DNA from: an uncultured Clostridia bacterium
Lineage (GTDB): Bacteria > Bacillota > Clostridia > Christensenellales > UBA1242
Reading direction: 5' to 3'
Length of the DNA stretch: 15,662 bases
Assembly: GCA_944372745.1 (NCBI GenBank)
Contig: CALWAB010000097.1
Span: 1-15,662, forward strand
Shown: piece after piece, positions 1-7,087 of the stretch
Layout: each line of letters opens with the position of its first letter
Position numbering within the stretch: the first letter of the stretch is position 1
Made by a program: the position numbers and the translations under genes
Notes under the pieces: model-generated
What the model saw: the letters and a program-made list of their open reading frames with translations, nothing else
What the model was told of the DNA's origin: nothing
Databases searched by the model: none

Positions 1-140
1 ATACATTAATAGATTTGGAGAAATTATGCCGTGGGGCTAAAGTATTAAATAGTAAAGCGATTCAATTCGATTCAGACGGCGGAAGTGGATTAGTTACGCA
101 ACAAAATGAAATAAATGAATGGATAAATTCTTTAAAATAA
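1..140 (+). CDS. 3' end of an unrecognised protein gene (partial)
   Basis: One frame is open from the window edge to a TAA at 138-140, giving the last 45 residues of a protein (first full codon at 3). The tail reads with a mildly hydrophilic composition, has a short glycine/aspartate/serine stretch (FDSDGGSG), and ends in a probable amphipathic helix (EINEWINSLK). The other two frames are closed early (one stops at about 40), so this frame is the likely coding one. I do not recognise the family and give no function. No terminator lies directly after the stop, so the transcript may run into the structured block that follows. Confidence 0.6.
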   Translation, partial: TLIDLEKLCRGAKVLNSKAIQFDSDGGSGLVTQQNEINEWINSLK

Positions 141-180
141 AAAATAGATAATAAATCGTTGTAAGGTTTATACAAGTGAA

Positions 181-306
181 CCTAAACACAACTGGTCATC
201 GCTTTAATAGAACCTACCAAGTAAATTAGCACAAACCTAAGACCATGCCATAGGTTGTGTGCGATGACGCACTGCCATGGTCTTTAGTAAGTACCTAGAC
301 ACAACT
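181..306 (+). repeat. Near-identical 13-nt direct repeat flanking the first pseudoknot module
   Basis: CCTAAACACAACT at 181-193 recurs as CCTAGACACAACT at 294-306, with 12 of 13 bases identical and starts 113 nt apart. Either copy can pair through ACACAACU with GGUUGUGU at 253-260 (one G-U), so they may be alternative partners of the same strand rather than transposon ends. No transposase or target-site duplication is visible. Confidence 0.5.
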
Positions 307-570
307 TAGTATAAAATAAATTAAATTCTTGCTTGTTAAAGCACAAAATATAATTTTATGTTTTTTAGTAATAGGTTTGGCTAGTGTCGCATCCTAAGAC
401 CACAGGTCAAATCGACTTGCGTACGGCAGTGGTCACTTTTTAGAAAGAACTTATTAAATAAGTACGAGTACTAATTAGAGACCACGCCATAGGGTGACAT
501 CGCCTTGTCCTTGTACTAGGGCATCAAAGGGATGGAAAATCCCCTAGAAAATCCATTTGTCTACACTCTT

Positions 571-593
571 AAGAGCAAATTTGCTCTTTTTTT
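571..593 (+). terminator. Intrinsic terminator of the structured block
   Basis: AAGAGC at 571-576 pairs with GCTCTT at 583-588 around a short AT loop, followed by a run of T to 593. The sequence before the hairpin is not A-rich in a way that would serve the other strand, so it acts on the + strand. It isolates the RNA-like block from the M60 gene, which has its own promoter downstream. Confidence 0.8.
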
Positions 594-619
594 ATTAATA
601 ACAAAATTTAAGTTATAAA

Positions 620-648
620 TTGAAATTTGTGTATATGTATGATATAAT
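620..648 (+). promoter_or_regulatory. Sigma-A-type promoter of the M60 peptidase gene
   Basis: TTGAAA at 620-625, a 17-nt spacer, then TATAAT at 643-648 preceded by TGA (extended -10). The expected start near 655 gives a leader of about 18 nt containing the GGAG at 663-666. It is constitutive by appearance; no operator is evident. Confidence 0.75.
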
Positions 649-672
649 ATAAAAAATATATTGGAGAATATT

Positions 673-3600
673 ATGAAAAATAATAGAATTATAAATTTGT
701 CAATTTTATATATAATAAACTTAATTCTTTGTATAATATTAGTTTTTAGTATAAATTTTGAAAATAAAATTAGTGTATATGCGGACAATGGTTTTAATGT
801 TGAACAAATATCTACAAGTAGTGAATTTTTATCTACAACATATATAGACCATTATGCGTATAGTGTAGATTCATCAAAAGATGAATACATAAAAGCGTTT
901 TCTAATAATGGAAATAATTGGGGAAGCAATGTCTTAAAAAATGCTTTCGACCAAAACTTTAATACATTTTGGGAAACTAATATTGTCAATAGTAACACAT
1001 TTAAAAATTATGTCACTATAGAATTTAATGCAGAAGTTCAAATTGACAGATTGATATACGCAACAAGGCGAGACAGTGATAAACAAAAAGGATTTCCGCT
1101 TACTGCTACATTTTATGTGTCAAATGACGGAATTAGTTTTAATAAAATAGCAAGCGTTGATGCGGATTTAACTGATAATATTTTGCTTTATACTTTTGAT
1201 AAAATTTATACAACAAAATATATTAGATTTGAGTATACTCAAGTAAATGCGAATAAAACACAACACGCATCGGCCTCAGAATTTTTGTTTTTAAAGCCAG
1301 AAGAAGATGAAGTAATCAATGCAAGAAATTTATTTGTGGATTATAAAAAAAGTGAAGTAAATCCACTCTATACCACTATTGAAGATGTAGTAGCACTTGA
1401 AAATTCTGTTAAAGGTTATCCTATTTATGAATTAATGAAGGATGATTTTGTTAGAGCAAGAAAGGTTTTAAATAGAGAAATTATATTTGATGAAGAACAT
1501 AGGGAATTTAGTACAAACCCACAAAATAATACAAAACATCTAAAACAAGTGGGCAATATAGTGAATTATGCGAGAAATACATTGAAAATGACTTGGCAAG
1601 GGACTAATAGACAAGTGACAGGTATAAATGTTAAAGCGAATGAAACAATTAAAATATATGTGGAAGCGGAAGAAGGAGACCCATTGCCTAGCGTTATATT
1701 TACTCAACACTTAGGGCATTGGAGCAAATGGCTGAGTGGAACATACACGCTAAGTCGTGGCGAAAATATTTTGACTGCTCCAAACTTATATGATTCATCT
1801 TGGTCCGTTCAAACATTGGCTGGTGGTCCTATTTATTTAGTAAACCCTTATACAAGTGAGCAACAGAGTGCTAATGTTAAAGTTTATATAGAAGGTGGAG
1901 ATATTTTCCCTGTATTTTACCAAGGTGGTGATGAGCAAGAGTATAAAGAAGAATTAACTGAATACTATAATTCCTATGAAAGTGCGACTGTACAAAATAT
2001 CACTGAAATAGTATCAAATAATGTGATATTGACAGTGCAAGCCACACGAGCGTATTACTATTATATTCAAAATAATTTAAGCGTTCAACAAGTATGTGAT
2101 AATTGGGATGAATATTTAAAAGGCCTTTATGCCTTTGATGGCGTAAGTTATGACATCAACAATGAACATTACAATAAATTAGCAAATTATTTAAATGTTA
2201 ATGTGAGAATTATGCAACCTTATGCTGCTGCATACGCTTATACCGAACACATAGGCATACAAATAGGAAATTGGCAAGATGTATCTTTGCAAGGTAGTTC
2301 TTGGGGATGGGGGATGACACATGAGATAGGACATATGATGGACATTAGTGAGCGTGTTGTTTCTGAAACTTCAAATAATATGATTTCTAACTTCAACAAA
2401 TGCGCAAATGAAGGTACAGGGTCTCGGGAAAATCATTCCGTAATTACACAATTAATGGCTCCAGATGATGTAGACCCATCGCAAGTGTGGACAAATTATC
2501 AGGGTAGCTGTGCAATTTGGTGGAATATAGAAAGTTTATTTCACGGCTATTGGGGTGCGCTTGATAATTTATATAGATATGGCCCAAGTGTCTCAGGTAT
2601 GACAAAGGCAGAGAAACAAGTATATTATAGTAGCGTTGTCTTGGGTATAGATATGTCATATTACTTTGAACGCTATGGTTACGCATTTGGTGGCACAATG
2701 TTTGTGGAAAACACTGCTAGTGAAGCATTTAAAAATGCAATGAATGAATTACATACAAACGGGACGATTGTTGATAATGCTTTAAAATTTTGGTATCTAG
2801 ATGCAATGGAATATAATTATGTAATGCAATATGGGGATACCTTGAATATTTATAATGAAAACATTAAATTTAATATTGTATCTATTAAGAATACAAGTAA
2901 TGGATATTCGCTAGTTTTACCAACGCCAAGTAATGCAATAGCACATTTAGGATATGAAATTTTAGAAGGGAATGAATATGACGGGTATAAAGTAATAGGT
3001 TTCACAAATGGTTCAATATATGTGGATAATAGAACTTATGAAGATGGGTATATACCTAACTATAAGATTCGTGCATATGACCGTACATTGAGTGCTACAA
3101 CTTTAAGTGATAATTACGTAGACGAACAACAGATTGTGTGTGTATTAAACGAACAAAATTATTCATCATTAACTGAGGCATTAGCAGATGCACAGGAGGG
3201 TGATACAATTTTTTTGGTACAAAATATTAATGAAAGTAATTTAATTATAGATAAAAATATTACACTAACTCTTTTAGATAATTCAAAAGATATAACAATA
3301 AATCGCATAGATAGCGAAGACATTTTTATAGTTAAAGAGGGTGTTACTTTTAATCTTATTGGGACGGCGGATAGTAAAATTATATTTGAAGGGTATTCGA
3401 CATCATTAAATGGGAGAATTATATTTTCAAGTGGTATAATAAACTTTAACAATGTAGTTATACAAAATGTCTTTACATCGCGTTCTAGCCCTATATTTAT
3501 TCAAAGCGGTCAAATCAACATAAATAATAGTAAGTTTTATAATAATAAGTCTACAAATGGTGGAGTGATAACTACACAAGGTGGATGTATCTTAGATGTA

Positions 3601-5229
3601 AAAAATAGTGTTTTTGAAGATAATACTGCGACAAGCAATGGTGGTGTATTTAATATAAATGGTAGAAATAACATAGAAAATAGTCAATTTATTAAAAATA
3701 ATGCTGGATATGGGGGAGTAATTATATTGAATGGTGGTAGCATTACTTTTTCTGATTGTACGATGAGTCAAAATAATGCGTCAACAATGGGAGGAATTGG
3801 CTTTATTTATGGCAATGCTATTTTTAATAAATCCACATTTACATTGAACACTTCAAGTAGGGGAGCTATTCATTATATGCAAGGGTATGGTGTATCTATA
3901 TTTAATGATTGTGTAATTTATAACAATTCTGCTTCTATAGAAGGCGGTGGAGTATATTGTAATCAATATGGAAGTACTTTATTTAATAATACTGATTTAT
4001 ATAATAATAGTGCACCTAAGGGATCTGCTTTGTATCTAAATAATGGTAATGGCAGATACAATATTGGAACAGGTAGACTACAGGGAGAAATATTTTTAAA
4101 TAACTCACCTGTATTATCGCTAAATGGGGAGATAAATGATAGTATCAATATAATAATAAATACTTCAAAAACAATTGGTGCAACTGTTATAAATAACAAT
4201 ACATTTTTTGGAATTGAAGATTTAGAAAAAATAAAACTAGAAAACACTTTAGCTGAGAAGTGTGTGTTAGCTTTGTCAAATGAAGATAAATCAATTATAC
4301 TTGAAGAGAAAACTTATGATTTATATTTAATATTAGGCAATGATAAAAAATATTTAGGTACATATAGTTATGGTGAGTCATATTTATTACCAAGTGATAT
4401 AAATGTTCCTAATGGTTTTAAATTATTGGGATTTGATTATGCTGAAGATACTTATAAGATAGGAGATTCCATCACAATTAAAGCCAATGAATTATATGCA
4501 AAATTAGGGACTTTAAATTCTCTTACTGCTAATGTAAATGGGAAAACACAAGTTTTAAGCACTCAGTATGTAAATGGCGAAATTATAAATTTAAATGAAA
4601 TTGTTGTAGAGAATGGATATAAAATAGTTGGTTATATTTACGAAAATAACTTATATAGCGTAGATGAGCAAATAGAATATAACGAAAATTATTCAACAAT
4701 AGATATCCTTGTTCGTAAAGCGTATGTAATAAACTTACATTATGGGAACAATGTGGAATTATTAAGTGGACAATATATAGAAGGAGATTATATTGATTTA
4801 TCTCAAATTCAAATACCAGAATACTTTAAAGTGAGCAATTGGATATATGATAATAATTCCTATGAGATACAAGATAGTATACAGATGGTGGAAGGTGTCA
4901 GTGATATTTATGCAGAAGGAGAAAGTGCATATAAGATAGTATTTAAGATAGGGGATACAACTTATATATCTCAAGATTATTATTGGCAGGATGAAACATT
5001 TATAATACCTAATTATAGTGCACCATTTGGTCAAAGTATTGAATCATGGCAATATAATGGCGTTACATATAATGCTGGTGATGAAGTAGTATTTGATGGT
5101 ATAAATTATATTGTCGAAGCAAATACTTATACAGATTGGGGAAAGATAATAGCATTAATAATTGGATGTATATTTATTATAATTATAATTGCACTTGTAA
5201 CATATATTATTGTAAAGAAATTATATTGA
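673..5229 (+). CDS. Secreted, membrane-anchored M60-family (enhancin/AcfD-like) metallopeptidase, multidomain
   Basis: A 1518-residue surface zinc peptidase of the family known to cleave mucin-type glycoproteins. Order: signal peptide (hydrophobic 6-29, likely cut after VYA near residue 38); F5/8-type C/CBM32-like carbohydrate-binding domain, about 60-212; M60 region, about 305-705, with HEIGH at 550-554 (ligands H550, H554, general base E551) and E565 in the SETSNN stretch matching the family's usual third ligand; Fn3-like domain, about 733-813, ending in an AYDR motif; right-handed beta-helix, about 823-1176, carrying Pmp-like FxxN and GGx(I/V) repeats; four degenerate repeats of 67-69 residues at 1213-1484; one transmembrane helix at 1492-1514, then KKLY. 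There is no LPXTG, so it is probably tethered by the C-terminal helix. I chose ATG 673 because GGAG at 663-666 sits 6 nt before it; a TTG at 661 is in frame but lies on the ribosome binding site. The gene is monocistronic by its flanks. Substrate (mucin or other glycoprotein) is inferred. Confidence 0.9.
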   Translation: MKNNRIINLSILYIINLILCIILVFSINFENKISVYADNGFNVEQISTSSEFLSTTYIDHYAYSVDSSKDEYIKAFSNNGNNWGSNVLKNAFDQNFNTFWETNIVNSNTFKNYVTIEFNAEVQIDRLIYATRRDSDKQKGFPLTATFYVSNDGISFNKIASVDADLTDNILLYTFDKIYTTKYIRFEYTQVNANKTQHASASEFLFLKPEEDEVINARNLFVDYKKSEVNPLYTTIEDVVALENSVKGYPIYELMKDDFVRARKVLNREIIFDEEHREFSTNPQNNTKHLKQVGNIVNYARNTLKMTWQGTNRQVTGINVKANETIKIYVEAEEGDPLPSVIFTQHLGHWSKWLSGTYTLSRGENILTAPNLYDSSWSVQTLAGGPIYLVNPYTSEQQSANVKVYIEGGDIFPVFYQGGDEQEYKEELTEYYNSYESATVQNITEIVSNNVILTVQATRAYYYYIQNNLSVQQVCDNWDEYLKGLYAFDGVSYDINNEHYNKLANYLNVNVRIMQPYAAAYAYTEHIGIQIGNWQDVSLQGSSWGWGMTHEIGHMMDISERVVSETSNNMISNFNKCANEGTGSRENHSVITQLMAPDDVDPSQVWTNYQGSCAIWWNIESLFHGYWGALDNLYRYGPSVSGMTKAEKQVYYSSVVLGIDMSYYFERYGYAFGGTMFVENTASEAFKNAMNELHTNGTIVDNALKFWYLDAMEYNYVMQYGDTLNIYNENIKFNIVSIKNTSNGYSLVLPTPSNAIAHLGYEILEGNEYDGYKVIGFTNGSIYVDNRTYEDGYIPNYKIRAYDRTLSATTLSDNYVDEQQIVCVLNEQNYSSLTEALADAQEGDTIFLVQNINESNLIIDKNITLTLLDNSKDITINRIDSEDIFIVKEGVTFNLIGTADSKIIFEGYSTSLNGRIIFSSGIINFNNVVIQNVFTSRSSPIFIQSGQININNSKFYNNKSTNGGVITTQGGCILDVKNSVFEDNTATSNGGVFNINGRNNIENSQFIKNNAGYGGVIILNGGSITFSDCTMSQNNASTMGGIGFIYGNAIFNKSTFTLNTSSRGAIHYMQGYGVSIFNDCVIYNNSASIEGGGVYCNQYGSTLFNNTDLYNNSAPKGSALYLNNGNGRYNIGTGRLQGEIFLNNSPVLSLNGEINDSINIIINTSKTIGATVINNNTFFGIEDLEKIKLENTLAEKCVLALSNEDKSIILEEKTYDLYLILGNDKKYLGTYSYGESYLLPSDINVPNGFKLLGFDYAEDTYKIGDSITIKANELYAKLGTLNSLTANVNGKTQVLSTQYVNGEIINLNEIVVENGYKIVGYIYENNLYSVDEQIEYNENYSTIDILVRKAYVINLHYGNNVELLSGQYIEGDYIDLSQIQIPEYFKVSNWIYDNNSYEIQDSIQMVEGVSDIYAEGESAYKIVFKIGDTTYISQDYYWQDETFIIPNYSAPFGQSIESWQYNGVTYNAGDEVVFDGINYIVEANTYTDWGKIIALIIGCIFIIIIIALVTYIIVKKLY

Positions 5230-5278
5230 TATAGTATATAATTATTTGTTCATTTCAAAATGTTTAGTGCTAAATAAC

Positions 5279-5307
5279 TTGACAAAAAATATATAATATT
5301 ATACTAT
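5279..5307 (+). promoter_or_regulatory. Promoter of the NfeD/SPFH operon
   Basis: A perfect TTGACA at 5279-5284 and TACTAT at 5302-5307 are separated by 17 nt. Other TA-rich -10-like words nearby (for example 5292-5297) are at the wrong spacing. The predicted start is near 5314, immediately before the GGAG at 5316-5319, so the leader is very short. Confidence 0.65.
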
Positions 5308-5327
5308 ATTAAAAAGGAGCAAATAGT

Positions 5328-5924
5328 ATGGAAATGATATGGGTTTGGCTAGCAGTTGTTGCTGTGAGCTTGATAGTTGAATTCTTTACTTGGGATTTAA
5401 CTTCTATATGGTTTGCAGTTGCTGGCTTAGTGTCCTTAATTCTATCTGCTATTGATGGAATTAATTGGGTATGGCAATTGGGGGTATTTATAGTTATCTC
5501 AGCTTTATTAATAATTTTTGTAAGACAAATTTGTAGGAAATTATTATTAAAATCTGATGAGAAGACTAATGTTGATGCTTTTGTTGGCAAAAAAACTACT
5601 TTATTAACGGGGATAGTTGATGCTAACAATATGGGAACGGTTAAATTTAATGGCGTAACTTGGAATGCTATTACTGAAAATGGTGTTAAACTTAATGAAG
5701 GGACGGCGGTAGAAGTTGTTCGTGTTGATGGTAATAAAATGATTGTCAAAGAGACAAATTCTATTGAAGACACTAGTGACAATGATTTGAAAAAAAATAA
5801 TGAAGAAAAAGTGATTAGTAGTGCAAATCAAAAGTCTTCTAAGAATGACAAAAAGAGTGATGAGAAAGTCAAAGAACAAGAACAGGTAGCAAGTAAAAAA
5901 GAATTGGAGGAGGAAAATAAATGA
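5328..5924 (+). CDS. NfeD-like membrane protein, short form
   Basis: A 198-residue partner of SPFH-domain proteins, thought to support membrane microdomain organisation. Three hydrophobic helices (about 3-24, 28-45, 49-66) are followed by a beta-rich OB-fold region (about 78-143) with the VKFNGVTWNAIT stretch typical of the NfeD C-terminal domain. After that comes an unusual highly charged Lys/Glu/Ser/Asn tail (about 144-198), probably disordered and cytoplasmic. There is no ClpP-type protease domain, so this is the short NfeD class. ATG 5328 follows GGAG at 5316-5319. The stop overlaps the next start as ATGA (5921-5924), so the two proteins are translationally coupled, as expected for the NfeD/SPFH pair. 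Membrane topology and role are inferred from family knowledge. Confidence 0.85.
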   Translation: MEMIWVWLAVVAVSLIVEFFTWDLTSIWFAVAGLVSLILSAIDGINWVWQLGVFIVISALLIIFVRQICRKLLLKSDEKTNVDAFVGKKTTLLTGIVDANNMGTVKFNGVTWNAITENGVKLNEGTAVEVVRVDGNKMIVKETNSIEDTSDNDLKKNNEEKVISSANQKSSKNDKKSDEKVKEQEQVASKKELEEENK

Positions 5925-6940
5925 GTACAGTAGGTATTATATTCTTAGTATTAGGTATTGTAGTTTTGTTTGTACTATGTTTTAGTGTTAGAATAGTTAG
6001 ACAATCAACAGCGGTTGTAGTAGAACGATTGGGGAAATATAATAAAACTCTACAAACGGGTGTAAGATTTATTATTCCGTTTATAGACAGACCAAGTAAG
6101 CCTATTAATCTTAAAGAGATTGTAGCAGATTTTAAACCACAACCTGTTATAACAAAAGACAATGTGACTATGCAAATTGATACAGTTGTTTATTTTCAAA
6201 TAACTGACCCTAAATTGTATACATATGGCGTAGATAGACCAATGAGTGCTATTGAAAATTTAACAGCAACTACTTTGCGTAATATTGTTGGTGAACTTGA
6301 ATTGGATGAAACTTTGACGAGTCGTGATACTGTCAATACGAAAATGCGTCAAATTCTTGATGAAGCTACAGACCCTTGGGGTATAAAAATAAATCGTGTA
6401 GAATTAAAAAATATTTTACCTCCTCGCGATATTCAAGATGCTATGGAAAAGCAGATGAGAGCAGAGAGAGAAAGACGAGAAGCTATTTTAAGAGCAGAAG
6501 GTGAGAAGCGTTCAAGCATTTTGGTCGCAGAAGGTGAAAAACAAAGTAAGATTTTGAAAGCGGAAGCTGACAAACAAGCACAAATTCTTCAAGCAGAAGC
6601 TGAAAAACAAGCAGCAATATTGAATGCAGAAGCACAAAAAATTGCCTTCATTAATGAAGCACAAGGTCAAGCAGAAGCTATTCAAATGATTGTAAATGCA
6701 AAAGCTGATAGTGCATATATAACACTACAAGGATTTGAGGCTCTTAAGACACTTGCCAATGGTCAAGCCACTAAAATAATAGTCCCAAGTGAAATACAAA
6801 ATATTGCTGGTTTATTAACAAGTGTTACTGAAACCATTACAAATATGCCAGCAGGAGATCAAGTAGGTACTAAAATAGAAAAAGAGCAACCTTCTATTTC
6901 AGATAAGAAAAAAACTACAAAAACAAAACCTGAAGCATAA
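5921..6940 (+). CDS. SPFH/band 7 (QmcA/stomatin/prohibitin-like) membrane protein
   Basis: A 339-residue scaffold-type membrane protein. One N-terminal transmembrane segment (about 4-24) is followed by an SPFH domain (about 25-185; opening QSTAVVVERLGKY and PFIDRP are typical). A long helical region then holds five tandem 11-residue units with AE at 192-193, 203-204, 214-215, 225-226 and 236-237, a hendecad coiled coil. The C-terminal part has the short hydrophobic stretch ATKIIVPSEIQNIAGLL found in stomatin/QmcA proteins, then a polar Lys/Thr-rich tail. Family members oligomerise into rings or cages and modulate membrane proteases; that is family knowledge, not shown here. A very strong GGAGGAGG at 5906-5913, inside the nfeD end, serves this start. 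A terminator follows at 6953. Confidence 0.92.
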   Translation: MSTVGIIFLVLGIVVLFVLCFSVRIVRQSTAVVVERLGKYNKTLQTGVRFIIPFIDRPSKPINLKEIVADFKPQPVITKDNVTMQIDTVVYFQITDPKLYTYGVDRPMSAIENLTATTLRNIVGELELDETLTSRDTVNTKMRQILDEATDPWGIKINRVELKNILPPRDIQDAMEKQMRAERERREAILRAEGEKRSSILVAEGEKQSKILKAEADKQAQILQAEAEKQAAILNAEAQKIAFINEAQGQAEAIQMIVNAKADSAYITLQGFEALKTLANGQATKIIVPSEIQNIAGLLTSVTETITNMPAGDQVGTKIEKEQPSISDKKKTTKTKPEA

Positions 6941-6952
6941 TTGTAAATTTAT

Positions 6953-6979
6953 GGAGCAATTTATTGCTCCTTTTTATTT
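6953..6979 (+). terminator. Intrinsic terminator of the NfeD/SPFH operon
   Basis: GGAGCAA at 6953-6959 pairs with TTGCTCC at 6964-6970 around a 4-nt loop, followed directly by TTTTTATTT. This is a strong rho-independent signal 12 nt after the SPFH stop, and it separates the operon from the cardiolipin synthase gene. Confidence 0.9.
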
Positions 6980-7003
6980 ATCTTAAATATAAGATAAAAT
7001 GGT

Positions 7004-7031
7004 TTGATTTTTGCTTAAATAATGTTATAAT
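7004..7031 (+). promoter_or_regulatory. Promoter of the cardiolipin synthase gene
   Basis: TTGATT at 7004-7009, a 16-nt spacer and a consensus TATAAT at 7026-7031. The predicted transcription start is near 7038, leaving a leader of about 50 nt in which I see no strong hairpin. Confidence 0.6.
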
Positions 7032-7087
7032 TATGTCTATATATTACTTTTTAACACATACTAAATAAAAGGTTTAAAGGGAATTAG

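Larger units (their letters stand above)
175..593 (+). ncRNA. Candidate structured noncoding RNA ending in an intrinsic terminator
   Basis: This stretch has no credible protein gene. By hand count 181-570 is about 38% GC, far above its AT-rich surroundings, with 50% in 241-300 and 481-540, as expected for an RNA gene in such a genome. Complementary segments visible by eye: 195-202 with 261-268 (8 bp perfect), 229-239 with 251-262 (11 bp, one bulged G), 239-247 with 276-284 (9 bp), 259-263 with 268-272, 398-403 with 429-434, 404-408 with 412-416 (one G-U), 491-496 with 501-506 (two G-U), 516-521 with 542-547, and 532-536 with 552-556. Several of these compete or cross, implying pseudoknots or a switch. 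The block ends in a U-tract terminator at 571-593. I see no tRNA, tmRNA, RNase P, SRP or T-box signature, and no strong promoter at its 5' end, so it may be a processed 3' UTR of the upstream gene. The 5' boundary is a guess. Confidence 0.45.

Noticed and set aside
181..306. Insertion sequence or mobile element bounded by the 13-nt direct repeats
   Set aside because: There is no transposase, no inverted ends and no target duplication. The repeats are better explained as alternative pairing partners within a structured RNA.
141..600. tRNA, tmRNA, RNase P, SRP RNA or T-box leader
   Set aside because: I looked for their hallmark sequences (T-loop and acceptor ends, tag-coding region, GAGGAAAGTCC, the SRP GNAR loop, the T-box AGGGTGGNACCGCG) and found none, so no known class is claimed.
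661..672. TTG start for the M60 peptidase 12 nt upstream of the ATG
   Set aside because: It overlaps the GGAG ribosome binding site that serves ATG 673, and the four extra residues precede a normal signal peptide.
5251..5262. Small hairpin after the M60 gene as a terminator
   Set aside because: The CATTT/AATG stem is very weak and has no T-tract. I see no convincing intrinsic terminator for this gene.
6470..6670. Tandem DNA repeats as a CRISPR-like array
   Set aside because: The period is 33 bp with no unique spacers, and it falls in frame as 11-residue coiled-coil units of the SPFH protein.
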